The translations under genes were made by a program, and so were the position numbers. Positions 1 through 19,887 of a DNA stretch of 64,000 nucleotides are shown here, piece by piece (the first letter of the stretch is position 1; each line of letters starts with the position of its first letter). Source of the stretch: Campylorhamphus procurvoides (taxonomy: Eukaryota; Chordata; Aves; Passeriformes; Dendrocolaptidae); the NCBI GenBank assembly GCA_013396655.1, contig WBMV01008391.1, forward strand, positions 248,001-312,000, in the 5' to 3' direction. The notes below the pieces were generated by a model. That model saw only the letters and a list, made by a program, of their open reading frames with translations. It was not told the DNA's origin and did not search any database.

Positions 1-5932
<5,932 letters not shown>

Positions 5933-7400
5933 ATACCAGACATTTTCAAAGACTGCAGTGTTTGCTTGACAGAGCCTGGTCCTATTCATTTTGAAGGCTG
6001 TCTCTGCATTAGTGGGAGCATGGTCTGAGTTGGCAAAGAGGGAGAAAACATGAGGGTAAAATTATTCCAGGAAGCTGTGTCAGATGTTAAACTTAATTTG
6101 TGACTGCATTCAATTGATTCAGGGTCTGATCCTGTGAATTGCTGAGCATTCTTGACTCTTCTTTAATATTAAGAGTTGAATGTCTAGTGTCCTATAGGAT
6201 CAGGAACATTCAAACAGATGTTTATGTAAATAGGGCAATTGTCTCTCAAACTGAAGAGAGAGAACAAGTATACTTAATAGTGTGTATAAGCACCTATCCT
6301 TCTGTTATATTTTGTATGGTATATGTGGTTAATATAGAATAAGATCTAGACTGAAACTAGACAACTAAAGCTGTAGATGATCTTTTGTCTAGAAGCACAC
6401 TTCTTGTGTGTGCATAGATCAAGGTCAGCTTATGGTTTTTTGGATGTTTTCTTTGTATGTATGATGATCTGTTAGCATCAGCAGTATGTTAAGGGGAGGG
6501 GAGATCAGAGGTGTATGGGGGTTTTCTAATGCGTTGAAATATTGTCATGGGCTTGCTGCTGAATTGAGTACTCCTTTGTCTGAAGAAGAAAGCTAGGAAA
6601 TGATGCTATACTGTATTGGGTAGAAGCGAGTTACGTTTTACTGGAGTATGGTTTAGCTAGCTGAGAATATATCTTTCCAGAGTACATAGAAACATTTTAA
6701 CTTGCCTCTAAAATAGTGTTTCATAATATTCTCCTTGACCCCAACACTCCTCTGTGAATGAAATAATTGTACTGCGGGTAGGCTGCCTATCTGGCACTTT
6801 TGACTTCAGACTTTTGTGAATGTTTACAGACATGGGTCAAGTTCTTCTCTCCCTTATACTCACAGACAAACTGGTTCTCTTTGCTTTTCAGCTGTAAACT
6901 GCAACTTGATGGTGCTTATGTTATCCTGTGAATATAAGTGGGAGCAGAATTTGGACCATGGATTTTTTTTTTTTTAGTATTTTTCCTTGGAAAGGAAAAG
7001 GCATATAGCTAAATTAACTGTTACAATGCAGCACATAGAAAGGTCTTGCTTTGTTAGTGAAATTCAGTTGTGCACTCTTCTAATAATGTTAGCACCTGTG
7101 GCAATGTGTAACACATCATTGAATATCATCTATTTAACATATACTCTTGGTCACGTTCCAGAGACAATAGAGATGAATGATATTCAATCATGTGATTAAA
7201 TTAAAATTTAGAGGATACTACAGTGTAGAAAAGTTATGCACCTAGCTAGAGTTTTACTTTTGTAAAGATTGATTCAGCTGGGAGATGTTGCTAATGTATT
7301 TTCTTTCAAGATGTGAACAAACTTTTTTAGAACATTAATGGAAATTACTGTATTGGTTTTTAACGTAATTTTTTTAAATAAAAAGTTTACAGTCATGGCA
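5933..7400 (+). other. PROSER1: PROSER1 3' untranslated region
   Basis: AT-rich, no coding potential, directly after the stop codon and ending near a canonical AATAAA at 7377-7382. Further AATAAA hexamers occur downstream (for example 8844-8849), so a longer UTR isoform is possible. The exact cleavage site cannot be seen from sequence alone. Confidence 0.6.
7377..7382 (+). terminator. Candidate poly(A) signal of PROSER1
   Basis: Canonical AATAAA about 1.45 kb after the stop codon. A second hexamer at 8844-8849 is an alternative. Confidence 0.5.
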
Positions 7401-10400
7401 AAAAGACTTTGCTGACTATTTACATATTTGCCTAAAATACAAATTAATAAACCTGTTTTTACTAAGATACTTCTAATGTTTGGTCTTGCTTATGCTGTTT
7501 CTTTATGATGCAGAATTCTGTCCAGAAGTATAAACTTGACTTCCTAAAGAGTGACAATAGAAATATCCTATGAATTTTTTAGATGAAAAATTTGGCAGCA
7601 ATTGAGTAGTCTTATATTTCAATAATCAAATTCTATGTATTATGTTAAATCTAAACATAAAGACATTGCACTCTTTTTTTATTTATTTTGTGAAACCTGT
7701 TGAATTCTGATGATTCTCCACTCTGAACTGCTTTTAAAGTTGGTTCCTTGTATCGTGTCTCAAGAAATCTGTGGAAGAAATCTACCATCTTTCATTATGC
7801 TATCCTTCTCAATCTTTTCAGAACTTGTTCTTTATCTGTAAATCAATTGATGAAGGAGAAAATAAAGATGCGGGTATCTTGTCAAGAGCAAATTGACTTT
7901 TGTCCCACAGCTGTGAATGTAAAGTAGTTCAAAGTCAGTAAGCATTTTGTAACCATACTTTGGTCCTAAGTTTGATAACCTACTTTAACCCTAGTTTCCC
8001 CACTAGGCTGTTGAATTTTGAACTAATCCATGTTACCTTGTAGTAAAAAACAAGTAATATGCATGAAGTGTTTTATCAAAAAGTAGGCAGTTCACCTCTG
8101 TTTCTGAAAATGTCTATTGAATGACCATGGGGTGTGGGGTTTTCTGTCTGAACACGGGACAACGCAAAGATACTGCAGAGACTGTAAAGCCTCGTTTCTC
8201 CAAATGAAAACAGGTGAGAAGTAGTGAAATCCACTATATTAAATGCTCTTCTCCTGAAACAGCATAGTTACTGAGTGGTGTCCAGCCACTTCACTCAGAG
8301 AAGAGTATTTCATGCATAGCTGGTGTAGTTTTACAGACACACTCCCATCTGTGTCACAAAGGTGAATAAGAAGTGTTAAACTGTCAGGTTCTTGTGTCTT
8401 GAGTGGGCTCTCTGGTTCTTAGTAAAACATTGAACAGAATTTTGTAAATTGAACTTTTCAGTGGTTAGAATTAAGATAAATATAAATTCCTTAAGTGTTT
8501 CTCCTGATGTAAAATTATTCTTTATTAATTTTTTTTTCTCTTCAGGAATAGTCTGTGTTCTACATTGTAGCAAACTCCCGTGACCCAGCCTTGGAATATC
8601 TGAAGGGAGTGATTTGTCCTGAGCTCTTTCATGCTTTCTTGAACACCATTTTTAAAAAAGCAAGGAAAAGTCTGCTCCTGAGGCAAACCACCTTACACTG
8701 AGCCTGTGCTGGGAAAAGCCTCTTGCTGTATGACTTCAATTCTGAACAAACTGATTTTTTTCACTGTTCAAGTTATCTATTACTGCTGTATTTCGTCTGT
8801 GTTGACAGACTGCAAAGATAAGGTGTAGTAAAATGTTCTATGAAATAAAATAATTTTTGGAACTAAAAACGTACTGGGATTGTGTTTGCAAACATGTTTC
8901 AATGTTTCTTTCAAGTACCTTAATTGCAGCTGCAGTGAATATAAGAGAAACAGTGCTTTTCTGTCCTTCTCTTACACTTATTTGCAAATGAGTATTATGA
9001 GTTTGGTTGGGTCTGAAAGGAAACTTGCCCTGGTGTGAATGTTCTTATTTTCTTGCAAATTGCCTTTCTTTCTGGATTGAGACGGGAGCAGTCCCTTTGA
9101 TTCACTCTCTCGTATTTACTTATGCTCTAGTGAAGCGCAGCCAAAGTGGGGCTTTCCTGTTCTCTCTGATCCTCAGCTATTGAAAGCCGATGCCATTTCC
9201 ATGAGGAGGAGCAACAATATGGGGACATTCCTACATGCAACAGGACAGTACTGTTAATCTACTCTGTCCTGTCTTCTGAATTTTGATTTGGGGGAAGGGA
9301 ATGATGAGCCTGAAGCAAATAGGCTAGTGTCTATTCTACAGGCAGAATTCAGGGCCAGGGAAGGACTAAGCTGAGAAATCTTTAGGGAATGGCCAAAGCG
9401 CAGTGCATGAGCAGGAGAGTAGTATGGGCCTGAAAAGGTCAGAGAAAGATAAACCTACAACTTTCTTCGTAAATCTCGTGGGCACTGATTGGTGATTCTT
9501 TTCTATACCTTTGGGTTTGGCACTATTTAGAAATGGCTGTGGGTAAGAATTGCCCCTCTGGTTTTAACAGACTTTGAAGTGAGTGTTTGGTCTGTAGGAT
9601 TGTCTACAACTGGATGATGAGGTAAGTGGGAGCAACTGGACACTGTAGAGACGTTGCAAAGGGCTGGTGCACAGAAGTGCTGGAGAATGGCATGCTTACA
9701 GGTAAGCACCTAATCTTGCCTAACCGGAGCCTTTATGCTGTTTTTGGAATAGAAGTTGAAGGCTTTAGTTATATCAGCACTTTGAAGAAATAGCTGGATT
9801 GCGACTTGCCCAAACCACACTCATCTGATGTTGCTTCTAAGTAAGTCCTGCTAAAGCAGCTTTGAACTCAGTCTGGTTGCCTTTGTGGTAGTGCCCTGTG
9901 ACAGAGGACTGCACCAGGCTGTTCAGCACCAGTGAACTTGCAGCTTGTAAACTGCTTTGCCCCAGGGCTCTCGTGTATTTTAATCTCTGAGTGTTCTATA
10001 GCACTTTGGGACATGAGTTATTCACATGCCCCAGTATAGTCCCAAGGAGAAATGATTACTATTGCCTTGCCTTTGATTTCAATTTTTTCAAAGGGGGAGT
10101 AAAGTACATCTGAGGTTAAAATGAAGAAACTAATACTGTGATGTTCCTGAACACAAAAACACCATCTGCTTTATTCACCTTTTAAGGACTATACTTACAG
10201 AGACCTCAGGGAATTATCAATAAACAGCAGGGAGCAATTATTTTTGTTACATTTTAATGTTTTGCTCATTTATCTGATACTATAAGCAGCTGTGTAAATT
10301 GTGGCATTCAAATGGATCAGAATTAAGTTATTTTCAATAAAAAGTTGCTCTAAAATGAAAAAGAAGATTGTTGTGATGGTTTTGCATATTATGTTTTTGC

Positions 10401-11246
10401 TTCTGATATAATTAAAACACATTTTTCTTGTAACTGTTCATGCTAGCTACCCTACTATTAAGCATCTGTCTTGAAGACGTTTGATCTTATAACTCAGTGT
10501 TCAGAAGCCAAATAATGAGGAAAATGCTACAAATGACTTAAAAATGGATATTGTTACACATTTGGAAGTAGCATGTCAATCCCGTTTTTTTCAAGCTGTT
10601 TGTGCTTATGGCTTTCACTATGATTTAAAATGTCATTTTAGTGGTGTTTCTTCTTTGTGAGTCTGAGAAGGGATTCTCTGGGGAGCAGTCAGCTTTGAAT
10701 GACCCATCTGGGACCAGCGTGATTATTGTCGGGCAGAAAGACTTATCTGAAGTGAAGCAGGAGCTAGATCTTCAGAGTTATTCTGGATGACAAATGCCCC
10801 CAGAAAACAGCCAGGTGATTAATGCAGGTGTTTGTCAAACTCATAAATTACATATGAAAACCCACCTCTTGTTATCTACTCAAATAACAAGTAGCAGCTT
10901 TGTCCTTTGAGAAGGTTGCCCTCCACTCCTGCAGCCTTCAGAAATGACAGTCTGAAATGCCATGCTTAGTTTGATCATCAAATTATTTTGTAAAAAATAC
11001 TCTTATTTGGGAGACAATTTTAAGCTTTCGAGCTGAAATGCTTCTGGCTCTGGTTTTTAGGTTACCTAGTTCAATAGGGCTCAGCCTATACTGATGGACA
11101 GTATGAACAAGAGTATGGTGAGCTATTTACACAGCATGAAGACCTCACCTGGAGGTTTATTTATGTTGCTGGTGTTTGAGATCTGAGCAGTAGCTGAGCC
11201 CCAAAACAGCAGAGGAGCAGTACTCAATCTCTACCTTCTGGCTTTA
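7401..11246. other. Intergenic DNA between PROSER1 and STOML3
   Basis: I see no gene, RNA or recognisable transposon here. It may include a distal PROSER1 3' UTR (AATAAA at 8844-8849 and 10336-10341). Confidence 0.5.
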
Positions 11247-11610
11247 TGGAATCATACTTTGGAAAGGCCCTCTTAAGGTCATTGAGTTCAACCATTAACC
11301 CAGTAGTGCCAAGTCTAGCACTAAGCCACATCCTGAAGTGTCACATCTACATGTCCTTTAAATGCCATCAGGGAGGGGGACTCAACAGCTCCCTTGGGCA
11401 GCCCTGGTCCAGTGTTTGGCAACCCTTTTGGTACAGGAATTTTTTCCTAACACCTGATCTAAACCTCCTCTGGCACAACTTGAGGTCATTTCCTCTTGTG
11501 CTATTAAATGTTTACCGGGAGAAGAGGCTGACCCTCTCTTCACTACGACCTCGTTTCAGATAGCTGTAGAGAGTGAGCCTCCTTTCCTTTGGGCTAAACC
11601 TCAGCTGCAA
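11247..11610 (-). repeat. CR1 non-LTR retrotransposon fragment
   Basis: Reads as the reverse complement of an avian CR1 3' end. It begins 'GGAATCATACTTTGGAAAGG', then 'GAGTTCAACCATTAACCCAG' and further on 'CTTGAGGTCATTTCCTCTTG'. The 3' end is at the left, so the element lies on the minus strand and is 5'-truncated. It sits about 400 bases before the STOML3 start codon. Confidence 0.9.
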
Positions 11611-11988
11611 CTTTTCTTTTTATCTTCTCTTGCTGTCTTGTCTTGCTTGCATTTTTTTCCTCTGTGGTGACAGATTCACAGAAATTACTTCCAGCTGGTA
11701 TTTTGTGGGGTCTAAAACCAGCTGAGCCAATTGCACACCCAGGCAGAAGATGGCCACAGAAGACCATGGAGTTACGTCAGAGACAGCCCTGATACACAGG
11801 ACTTTGTGTTTGTAAACATCCTGTCCTCACCAGGGTAACTAACTCCTAGAGGACTTTCATACAGGGGATTTGGGGATTTCTCCTTCTCTCACCCTGCCTC
11901 CCTCTTCAGCATTTTGCATGAGCACTGTACAGTTTCAAGGTACACTGCTGTCTCGTCTGTCAGGGGAGCAGAGCTTCTCTCAAATGAG

Positions 11989-14900
11989 ATGGATCTTCAG
12001 AAGGAGACACCCAAAAAAACCAACATGGAACATCTAATTGGTAAGCCTTGTTTTGTGTGTGTTAGTTTCCTTGGTCTCTTTCCACTGACTAAAGGCACTT
12101 GACTGCTGGTACTTTCTGTACCTAGTGTAGCCTGACGTGCCAATAGCGTAATGTGAAGTACGCTGTGTGGCAAACAGACAGCAGTGAAAGTGTTAAAGGT
12201 TTTCACATTAAATCCTAAAAATCCTGTCTTCATACATATGACCTTAAGGTTTGCATGGTAATTGGCTCAGGGAAGCCACTCTAATTTTTACCGCTGATTG
12301 TAGAATAGCTGATGATGCCTCATGAAACAACTAGGGATTTAAAATTGCTGGGTTTTTTTGAAAAGAATGAGGAGGAAAGCTGGGCTCCCACTACACCAGT
12401 TCTGTGCCCAGCTCTCACAGAGGCCTGACACCGGAGCCTTTTGGAACAAATGTGTTTTAAGTGTGAGTGATTCAATTTGCAGCAGGGACCTCAAGGTAGG
12501 ATGGGCAAAACTGCAAATAGCAAAAGGTTTGATGTAACACCCAGGTGTGCCGCTACCATTGCCAGTAGGCACAACCCAGCCCTGCACAGGTACCCAGGAG
12601 AGGCAGGAGCTGCAGGAGGGCTGTGGTGTTTCCTTCTTCTCCGGCATTGCTGGAAGTTTTCTGACAAATCTGCCAGTTCTGCTCTGTTAGTCTGTTGGCT
12701 TGTGCCTTACAGGTCAGGGAGCCTCGTTCTGTTTCACAGCGTGATAAGTTGGTTTTTGGGTTTTTTTTTCAGACAGTATAAATTGAATTATTTCCTATTC
12801 ATTAGTTTCTCTCTGCATATGAACTTTATTTGATGTCAGAAGTTCTCAGTGCTGCCCTACACCTTTCAGATAACTTACACAAAACACCTTGCACCTTTCC
12901 TTCAGCATGGGGGACGTTCTCTGAGGAGACCTCTGAGACTTTGTCCCTTTGTTCTGCCTCTTCCTCTTGTGCTGGGAAACATAGGCTGTTGTGGCATTCA
13001 GCTAATCTGCTGATGCTCATGCCTGCAAAAATCCTCTTCTGGCCCAAATCAGGCAACTGGGTAGTCCCTGGGCCTATCTCATCCTGGATCCTTGCTACTT
13101 TTGCTTTCCCTGTGACTCTCCTGATGCATTTCTACATTTAACAAAATTCAGTTGATCAGCACCCTGTCCTGATGACAAGAGTGTCCTGTTTCATTCCTTG
13201 CCTAGTCTTTGAGGACATCAGCAACTCTACCTGTTCTTCTCTTCAAAGATCAGCTGCTCCTTGGTCACACTTTCCTTGCAAAGAGCCTCCCCAGCTTTTA
13301 TCATTTGAACAGCTACTCACTAGTGCCTTCCCTTCAGGCACCAAAATAATGACATTTATTTTTATAATATTTTTATTTAATTGTAATGAAATTTTGGGAT
13401 AAGACAATCTGAACTCACAGAGACAACTGCTTAAAATGTATGGGCATCCATTTTGACAGGCACTGATTTTGAAGTTTATGGTTCAGTGAATGAACTGGTC
13501 CATCAATATTCCTCAAAATGTTAATCTAAAGGCAGTATGACTTCCTTTCATTTTCCTTGTTACCTGTTTCATACAGACCAAATCTTTTGCCCCAGCCATG
13601 GCACACTGACAGGTTCATACTCATGGATACTCCACCCAAGGATTTATTTTGCCTTCACAGCCCCCAGCTTTGGCAATATCTTATGATTTTTCTCTTTCTG
13701 TTGCAAAATGTATTTTCTTAACCTTTTTTGACCTTTTGGGCAGAAGGGCCATACTACTGGATATTTGGTTAGGTCTGATGTTTTTCTTGGAGCAGTGGGA
13801 GGGGGGAAGAGGGAGCGAGTCCTTGTGAACTTTGTGGTCCCTTATGATTGCACTGGGCTAGACCTGTGGCCCTGGCATAACTCTTCAGATTTTGCATTCA
13901 TTGCTCTTCTACCTTATATCTTTTTATAGCTGACAGGCAGGAAGGAATTGGTGTCTGTGGCTGGATCCTCGTTTCCCGTTCATTCCTCCTGGTGCTTATT
14001 ACCTTTCCTATTTCCATCTGGGCATGTATGAAGGTAAGAGGGATTTGAGGCACATAAAGAATACTGTTATCATCTTTGTTACTGTTCTATTGATTTAGTT
14101 AAGACAATGCACTTTGCATTCACTTTTTGGAAATCATAAGGGCTTGTAGCAAAGATGCATTCTGGGACTGAGATCTGTGTTCTGGGACTGAAATCCATGT
14201 TCTTTCACTAACTTTCTGTATCACCACAACTTCCTGGTTTAGCTTCTTCCAGTCTCAACTTACATCATCAGTTAAGCTTCTTGGATTTACAGCCCTGGGA
14301 GAATAAATCTACAAACTTTCCTAAAGAACTCCTATTTGATGCTGCCAGCAATAGGGATTAGCACAAGAAGCTGGGAACATGTGGCCCTGTATTGAGAAAC
14401 TGCATAACCTAAACCCACAAAATGCCCCTTCAAGACAAGGGCACAATAATTTAAAGCAATTTTGAGGTGTGAGTTACCAGACTGATTGCCCTGAACTCCA
14501 GACCTTCAGTAGTTGTGATGCCCTAATTGAAGTAGTTAGCTGAGGTGAGACATGGTTTGCCTACAGCTCTTCTGAGTGTGGTACTGATGCTGAGAAAACT
14601 GGGGGGTAGCCTCATTAGAATAGTGGTAATTCTTTCATATTTGATCTGTTTTGTAGTATATTTTCTGGGCCAGGGTCTGAGTTTTTCCAGCAAAACATGA
14701 AATAAGTAGAAGATGTAAAACACCTAGTGATATACGGCTTTGTTTCTTCATATATTATCTGTTCTTTTTTCACATTTAATATGGATGCAAAACATTAAAG
14801 AAAACAGACCAGAGAGTGAGAACAGAATTAGTTGTGAAATTCTAAATTTAAAATATATTCCTAGGTTATCAGAGAATATGAACGGGCTGTTGTATTTCGT

Positions 14901-17900
14901 CTGGGACATATACTGTCTAAGAAAGCAAAGGGACCAGGTAAATGCATGCAGTTTAATTTTTTTAAAATCCACCAGGTTGATTTATTTTATTATGATGCTC
15001 TCCAATCACATAGAGAATTGCAGAGGTTCATGAGATCCTTCTTCGTAGCATAGAGAGGAATGAGGTCCTCTCTACTGCTGTTCCTTTACCTGCAGACTGT
15101 TTCCTTTTCTGACGAGAAGATAAAGCCACTCTCCAGTCACAGCACAGAAGTTTGAGTCCCTTGATACCAGGTATGCTTTTGCTGTTGAGTAGGCTGGACA
15201 ACAAAAGGTTGAGCTCATGATGCAGGCACTGGAAGGGGATGGCAGGGAGATTTAAATGCAGTGTTTAGGTCTGCCACAATCTTTTTTGAGTGACTGTGGC
15301 CTCTCTCCCTGTATCTCCCTGTATCTCACGTCCAACTTTGCTTGTTGCTGCCAGCTCCTTAGCTGTCTTCTGCTCTGAAAATGGTAGATGTGCCAGGCAG
15401 GGCAGAGACACTTAGCATCTATGCAGAGTTTGTTACAGTCACCTAGGACCAGGTTACAAATCAGAGACTCAACCCAAACCCAGCATCAGGAGGTGTTTGT
15501 GTTGGTGCAGTTACCACTTCCGTGTGATGAAACTGAGCAAACTGGAAGTTGAAATAACAGGAAAAAGTCCTTTTCAGGTACTATACTTCCTCTAGAATAA
15601 TAATCAGGTGGTCCAAAGAAAAGGTGGGCCTGGTGCAGGGCTATTCTGTGTGGCCTTGGGCACCAAAGCAAGATGCTGAGATTAGAACAGTTGTGTCCAG
15701 TCTCCCTCTCCAGTGAGGGAGACTGGGGACTCCTTATAGGATGTGTCATATCTCGGGACAATGTTCCTCATGTGGGAGCCATGCAGGAATCTGGATCTGG
15801 TGGATGTCTTTCCTGAGTACACACATACTGAACCATAAATGATTTATGATTTAAAAAGGGGAAACTGAACAAAGGCAAGGAAAGAATTTTTACCAGAAGT
15901 TTCATGGCAGTTTTGAGACCAGAGTTGCAATCTGCCCATTGCCAGACTAGGGTGCTATGTCATTAAGCTCTAACGAGTTCACATTATTTGCAGATATCTA
16001 TATTTCCCTTTGTTACTTGAAAATGCAAAACCTCATTGTTGCCACCTCTTGTAGCAGAAAGGACATTTGTAGTAATAAGGTGGGCTCATTCCCTATTATG
16101 TAGGTATTTCCATCTGTTTGTTTTGTACAGCATACCTGGTTCTAGACTTAAATTTCAGAGGTGTTTCATCTAATTATTTTTATTTTTCAGGTATGATCCT
16201 CATACTTCCATGTACAGATACATTTATCAAGGTTGATCTTAGAATGGTTACCTGTAAGATTCCACCACAAGAGGTAACTATTCTCTAGGAGCCATCTAAG
16301 ACAGAAACAAAAGATGCAGCTGATGGCATGACTAAAAATAATAAAAATGCACGTTTTATTATCTTGCAGCTCTGAGGTATCATAAAAAACTAGCTTCTTT
16401 GCTGTACCTTGACTTTCAAACTGCTTCCAAAATTCCTTCTTGCCCGAAGGAGTTGTGGATGCATCATCTGTGGAAGTGTTCAAGGCCACGTTGGACAGGA
16501 CTTGGAGAAATTTGGTCTAGTGGAAGCTGTCCCTGGCCATGGCAGCAGGGTTGGAACTAGTTGTTCTTTAAGGTCCCTTTCAACCCAAACTGATCTATGA
16601 TTCAGCTTATGAAAATTTGAGAGTGCACCATTGCAGGTCAAGCTGATGTTCAGGACTGTGAGATAAAAGAAAAGGGAGAGCAGGTACAAGTGCGCATGGG
16701 AGACAACAAGAGAGGAGTGACTACAAAATTACCAATTGTAAAATGAATGTCCTAATAGAATTGGATCTGACATGGAGCTCACCCTTCAAAAGAGCCTTCT
16801 ATGTATTTCTGAAAAGCCAAATTACATATGGGTAACAAATCTTAAATTAACAGGAATTAGCAGACAACATCCACAAAACTCATATCTAAGCAAGAATGGA
16901 GGGGTGTATCGTTAGGCATTTTATTGACAAACATTGACTAAAGAATTCAATCTGATGAATCGGTTGGTGAGCAAACCTGTCCTGATCAAATTTTAGCTCT
17001 TTGTGACCCCAGCCCTATGGCAGGGCAATGCTTCTGCTTGTGGAGTTGGCACTGCTGCCCCCTTATACAAAGAGAAGAGGGGAGACAACTCCAGCACCCC
17101 TTTTACACCAATGATTGTTTCCCACTGTTTCTGGGACTATTATCTTTCCATAAGCACAAAGAGCCTTTTCTCAGAGCACAGGTTGCAGGGATGCATGGGT
17201 TGAAATGAAATATTGCTCCGCCAAAGCATGAGGCTGGAAAGAAGATGGTTGCAGTACTTGTGCTGTACAAGGCTTAGCAGGTCTTGTCAAGGCTCCCGCA
17301 GTGAGTGGCAGGGCTTCTGTGAAGCATTTACTTGCAGGCAAAAGATGCTGCGGGGAGAAGAGGTAGTGGAGCATCATCAGTGCTCTGCTGAGGCACAGGG
17401 GACTTGTCTGGCAAAAGACACAGCTTTTCTATGAATGCTTAAATATTTTTTTTCAGTTTCTTCTCACAATTCCTTTCACTTTTCATTTTTGTTTTAATTT
17501 GCTGGTGTTTCTTACAAATACATTGTTTAAAGGAAATAGCACAGATCTTCCAAGCTGCATGTAATGTATAAAATCATTAATGATCCCTTCTACAGGAAGG
17601 GAAGGGGATAACCATCATCTATTATTGCAGAAGAAATTAATTCAAGTTATGAGATTCCCTTACTATTGAAACAGTAGCTTAAAGGCTGTGTACAACATTT
17701 CTCCCCAGTTTATACCTCGGTGGTGCTGGAGAGCTGTCTTGAATTATTCTCTTGAGGGAATGACAAGGAAATCAAAAGAAATTCTTAGTTTCTTTGAATT
17801 ATCAGGGCCTTTTGCTCACTAAGAGGTAAAAAAAAATAATTCCTGTTTCTAGACAAAGGATGTGTTATTGGGTCCTTCTCTAGTTCTTTACATTTCTCAT

Positions 17901-19887
17901 ATGCAGATTCTCACAAAAGATGCTGTTACTGTGCAAGTCGATGGGGTGGTGCACTACAGGATCCACAGTGCCATCAGCGCTGTTGCTAACGTCAGTGATG
18001 TCCACTCAGCAACCTTGCTTTTGGCACAGACAACCCTGAGAAACATTCTGGGTACACAGAGCTTGGCTCAGCTGCTGGCAGGTCGTGAAGAGATTGCATG
18101 CAGTATCCAGGTAAATCTGCCTCTCAAAATTCACTGACAAGCACTGACAAGGGAGATGTTTTCTGGGGAGTTGCAAATTAGCAATTTTATCTCTTTCTTT
18201 CTTCAACAATTAAAGAAATATCTCCCTTTATGGATTTTTCAATTATACATCTCATTGCTTGGATGAGAAAAGAGTTAGAAAGTTAGTTAGAAAGAGTTAT
18301 TCTAAAGGTATTTCCCTAGGTTCTTGTAGCAGAGTTATCTCCTAGCAAAAAGCAATTAAGATTCTGAAATTATCCAGTGACCTAAATAAATGGGTTTAGT
18401 CTTTGCACAGAGGCCACTGCAAGAATGGAGAAAGGTTTGCTGGGTGTGGGAAGCTCTGTCTTGAGCTGACCCTTGATTGAGGCATGGCTTGTATCTTCTG
18501 TCTTTACAACTAAGAGTACAGAACAAAGCTGTTTAATGCTTTAAAATGCCATCTGGTTTCTTTTCTTATTTGGCAGTCAAGGAGGGAGCAGAGAAGAAAT
18601 CCAACACCTGATTTACTACTTTCAGTCAGAGACAAAGCATAGTCAAATCAAAGAGAGACTCTACTCCTCTCCAGCCAAGACAGCAGCCATGGGCAGAGCC
18701 AGGGTCATGATGGTGGTGTGAATTGGCAGGAGTGCCCAGAAGCCAGAGCACAGATGAGTGTCTCAGTGCTGCAGGGCTTTGTTGTGTCTTTGATCCATAG
18801 TGTACTTTTACATGCTTTTACAGTGTTGTGCTGTTTAAGGAAGTTGCTGTAGTGTTTCTTTGTAAAAGGGAGAAGTTGGGTAAGTGCTCAGCTGAAGAAA
18901 GGATGGGGATCATCATTTAGGAGGCAGTGGAGAAGCCGCAGAGGTGACACTGGTGTTGCTCAGCAAGTGTTTCATAAGGCTGTAGTACTCAACGTGTGCA
19001 CACCATGTTGAATGCTTATGCCCCTAGAGGGTCTGTATTTCTGCTGTCCAAGTTTGCATGCTGCCTGTCCTTCTGTGCAAGTGTCAGAGTACATTGTGTG
19101 GCTTTATCACTGTGCTCTTCATGGTGTGTTGTGTGTTTGTCCCTAAGGCAATGCTCGACAGGGCCACGGAGCAGTGGGGAGTCAGAGTGGCCCGTGTGGA
19201 GATCAAAGATGTCAGGATTCCTGTGGCCATGCAGAGGGCAATGGCAGCTGAAGCAGAGGCTGCTCGAGAGACAAGAGCTAAGGTGAGACGCAGAACAGTG
19301 TCTACCCCTGAGCTCTCATTTCCCTGTCACAGAACCACAGAATCACTGGGGTTGGAAAAGACCCCTATGATCATCGAGTCCAACCATTAACCCACCACTG
19401 CCAAGTCTGCCACTAAACCACATCCCTTAGCACCACATCTGTGTGTCCATTAAATCTTTTCTGGGTGGATGACCCCATCAGTTCCCTGGACATCCTGTTC
19501 CAGTGCTTGACAACCTAACTTTTCCTAATATCCAATCTAAACCTCCCCGGGGGCAACTTAAGGCCATTTCCTCTTGTCCTCATGTTCCAGGCATCCAAGT
19601 GCTTGTTTGTTTTCTCCTCATTGTAAAGGTGGTTTTCCCCACTATGGGCATGTCACCATGCCATTTCCATTTCTCTTCCTTTGCAGGTTGTGGCAGCAGA
19701 AGGAGAAATGAATGCTTCTAGAGCTCTCAAGCAGGCCTCCATGGTGTTGGTTGAGTCTCCGGCAGGTCTTCAGCTGCGCTACCTGCAAATATTAACAACC
19801 TTGGCAGCAAAGAATAATTCCACCATTGTCTTCCCTCTCCCTATGAACATGTTTGGGAATTTGGGGCAGAAAAGTAAAGGGGCATAG
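11989..19887 (+). CDS. STOML3: STOML3, stomatin-like protein 3 (complete, 7 coding exons)
   Basis: Exons 11989-12040, 13930-14033, 14865-14937, 16191-16273, 17907-18110, 19148-19282, 19687-19887 (TAG). Phases all agree; 283 residues against 291 in human. N-terminal cytosolic tail 1-23; a hydrophobic hairpin about 24-51 with the family Pro (P44 in ITFPISIW); then the SPFH/PHB domain (REYERAVVFRLG, PCTDTFIKVDLR, VDGVVHYRI, LAQTTLRNILGTQ, WGVRVARVEIKDVRIP) and the C-terminal oligomerisation/lipid-raft segment (STIVFPLPMNMF). Family knowledge: a membrane scaffold in sensory neurons that sensitises mechanically gated channels, including Piezo, and is found in olfactory cilia. The start at 11989 has good context (GAGATGG); an in-frame ATG at 11914 would add 25 residues but has no family support. 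The C-terminal tail differs from human. An Arg (R34) interrupts the hairpin. Confidence 0.97.
12041..13929 (+). other. STOML3: STOML3 intron 1
   Basis: Bounded by ATTG|gtaagc and ttttatag|CTGAC. Short open frames occur on both strands but none has splice or family support. No element recognised. Confidence 0.6.
16447..16604 (+). repeat. CR1 3' end fragment
   Basis: Plus-strand CR1 tail: 'GTGGAAGTGTTCAAGGCCAC', then 'GGCAGCAGGGTTGGAACTAG' and a terminal 'GATCTATGATTCA'. It lies in STOML3 intron 4, about 170 bases after the exon 4 donor. Confidence 0.9.
19327..19590 (-). repeat. CR1 fragment in the last STOML3 intron
   Basis: Starts 'CACAGAACCACAGAATCACT', then 'CATCGAGTCCAACCATTAAC'; a reverse-complement CR1 3' end, 5'-truncated. 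It fills much of the short intron between STOML3 exons 6 and 7, beginning about 45 bases after the exon 6 donor. Confidence 0.92.

Noticed and set aside
11914..11988. In-frame upstream ATG that would extend STOML3 by 25 residues
   Set aside because: The added residues have no resemblance to stomatin family N-termini, and the downstream ATG has a better context and matches the human start.
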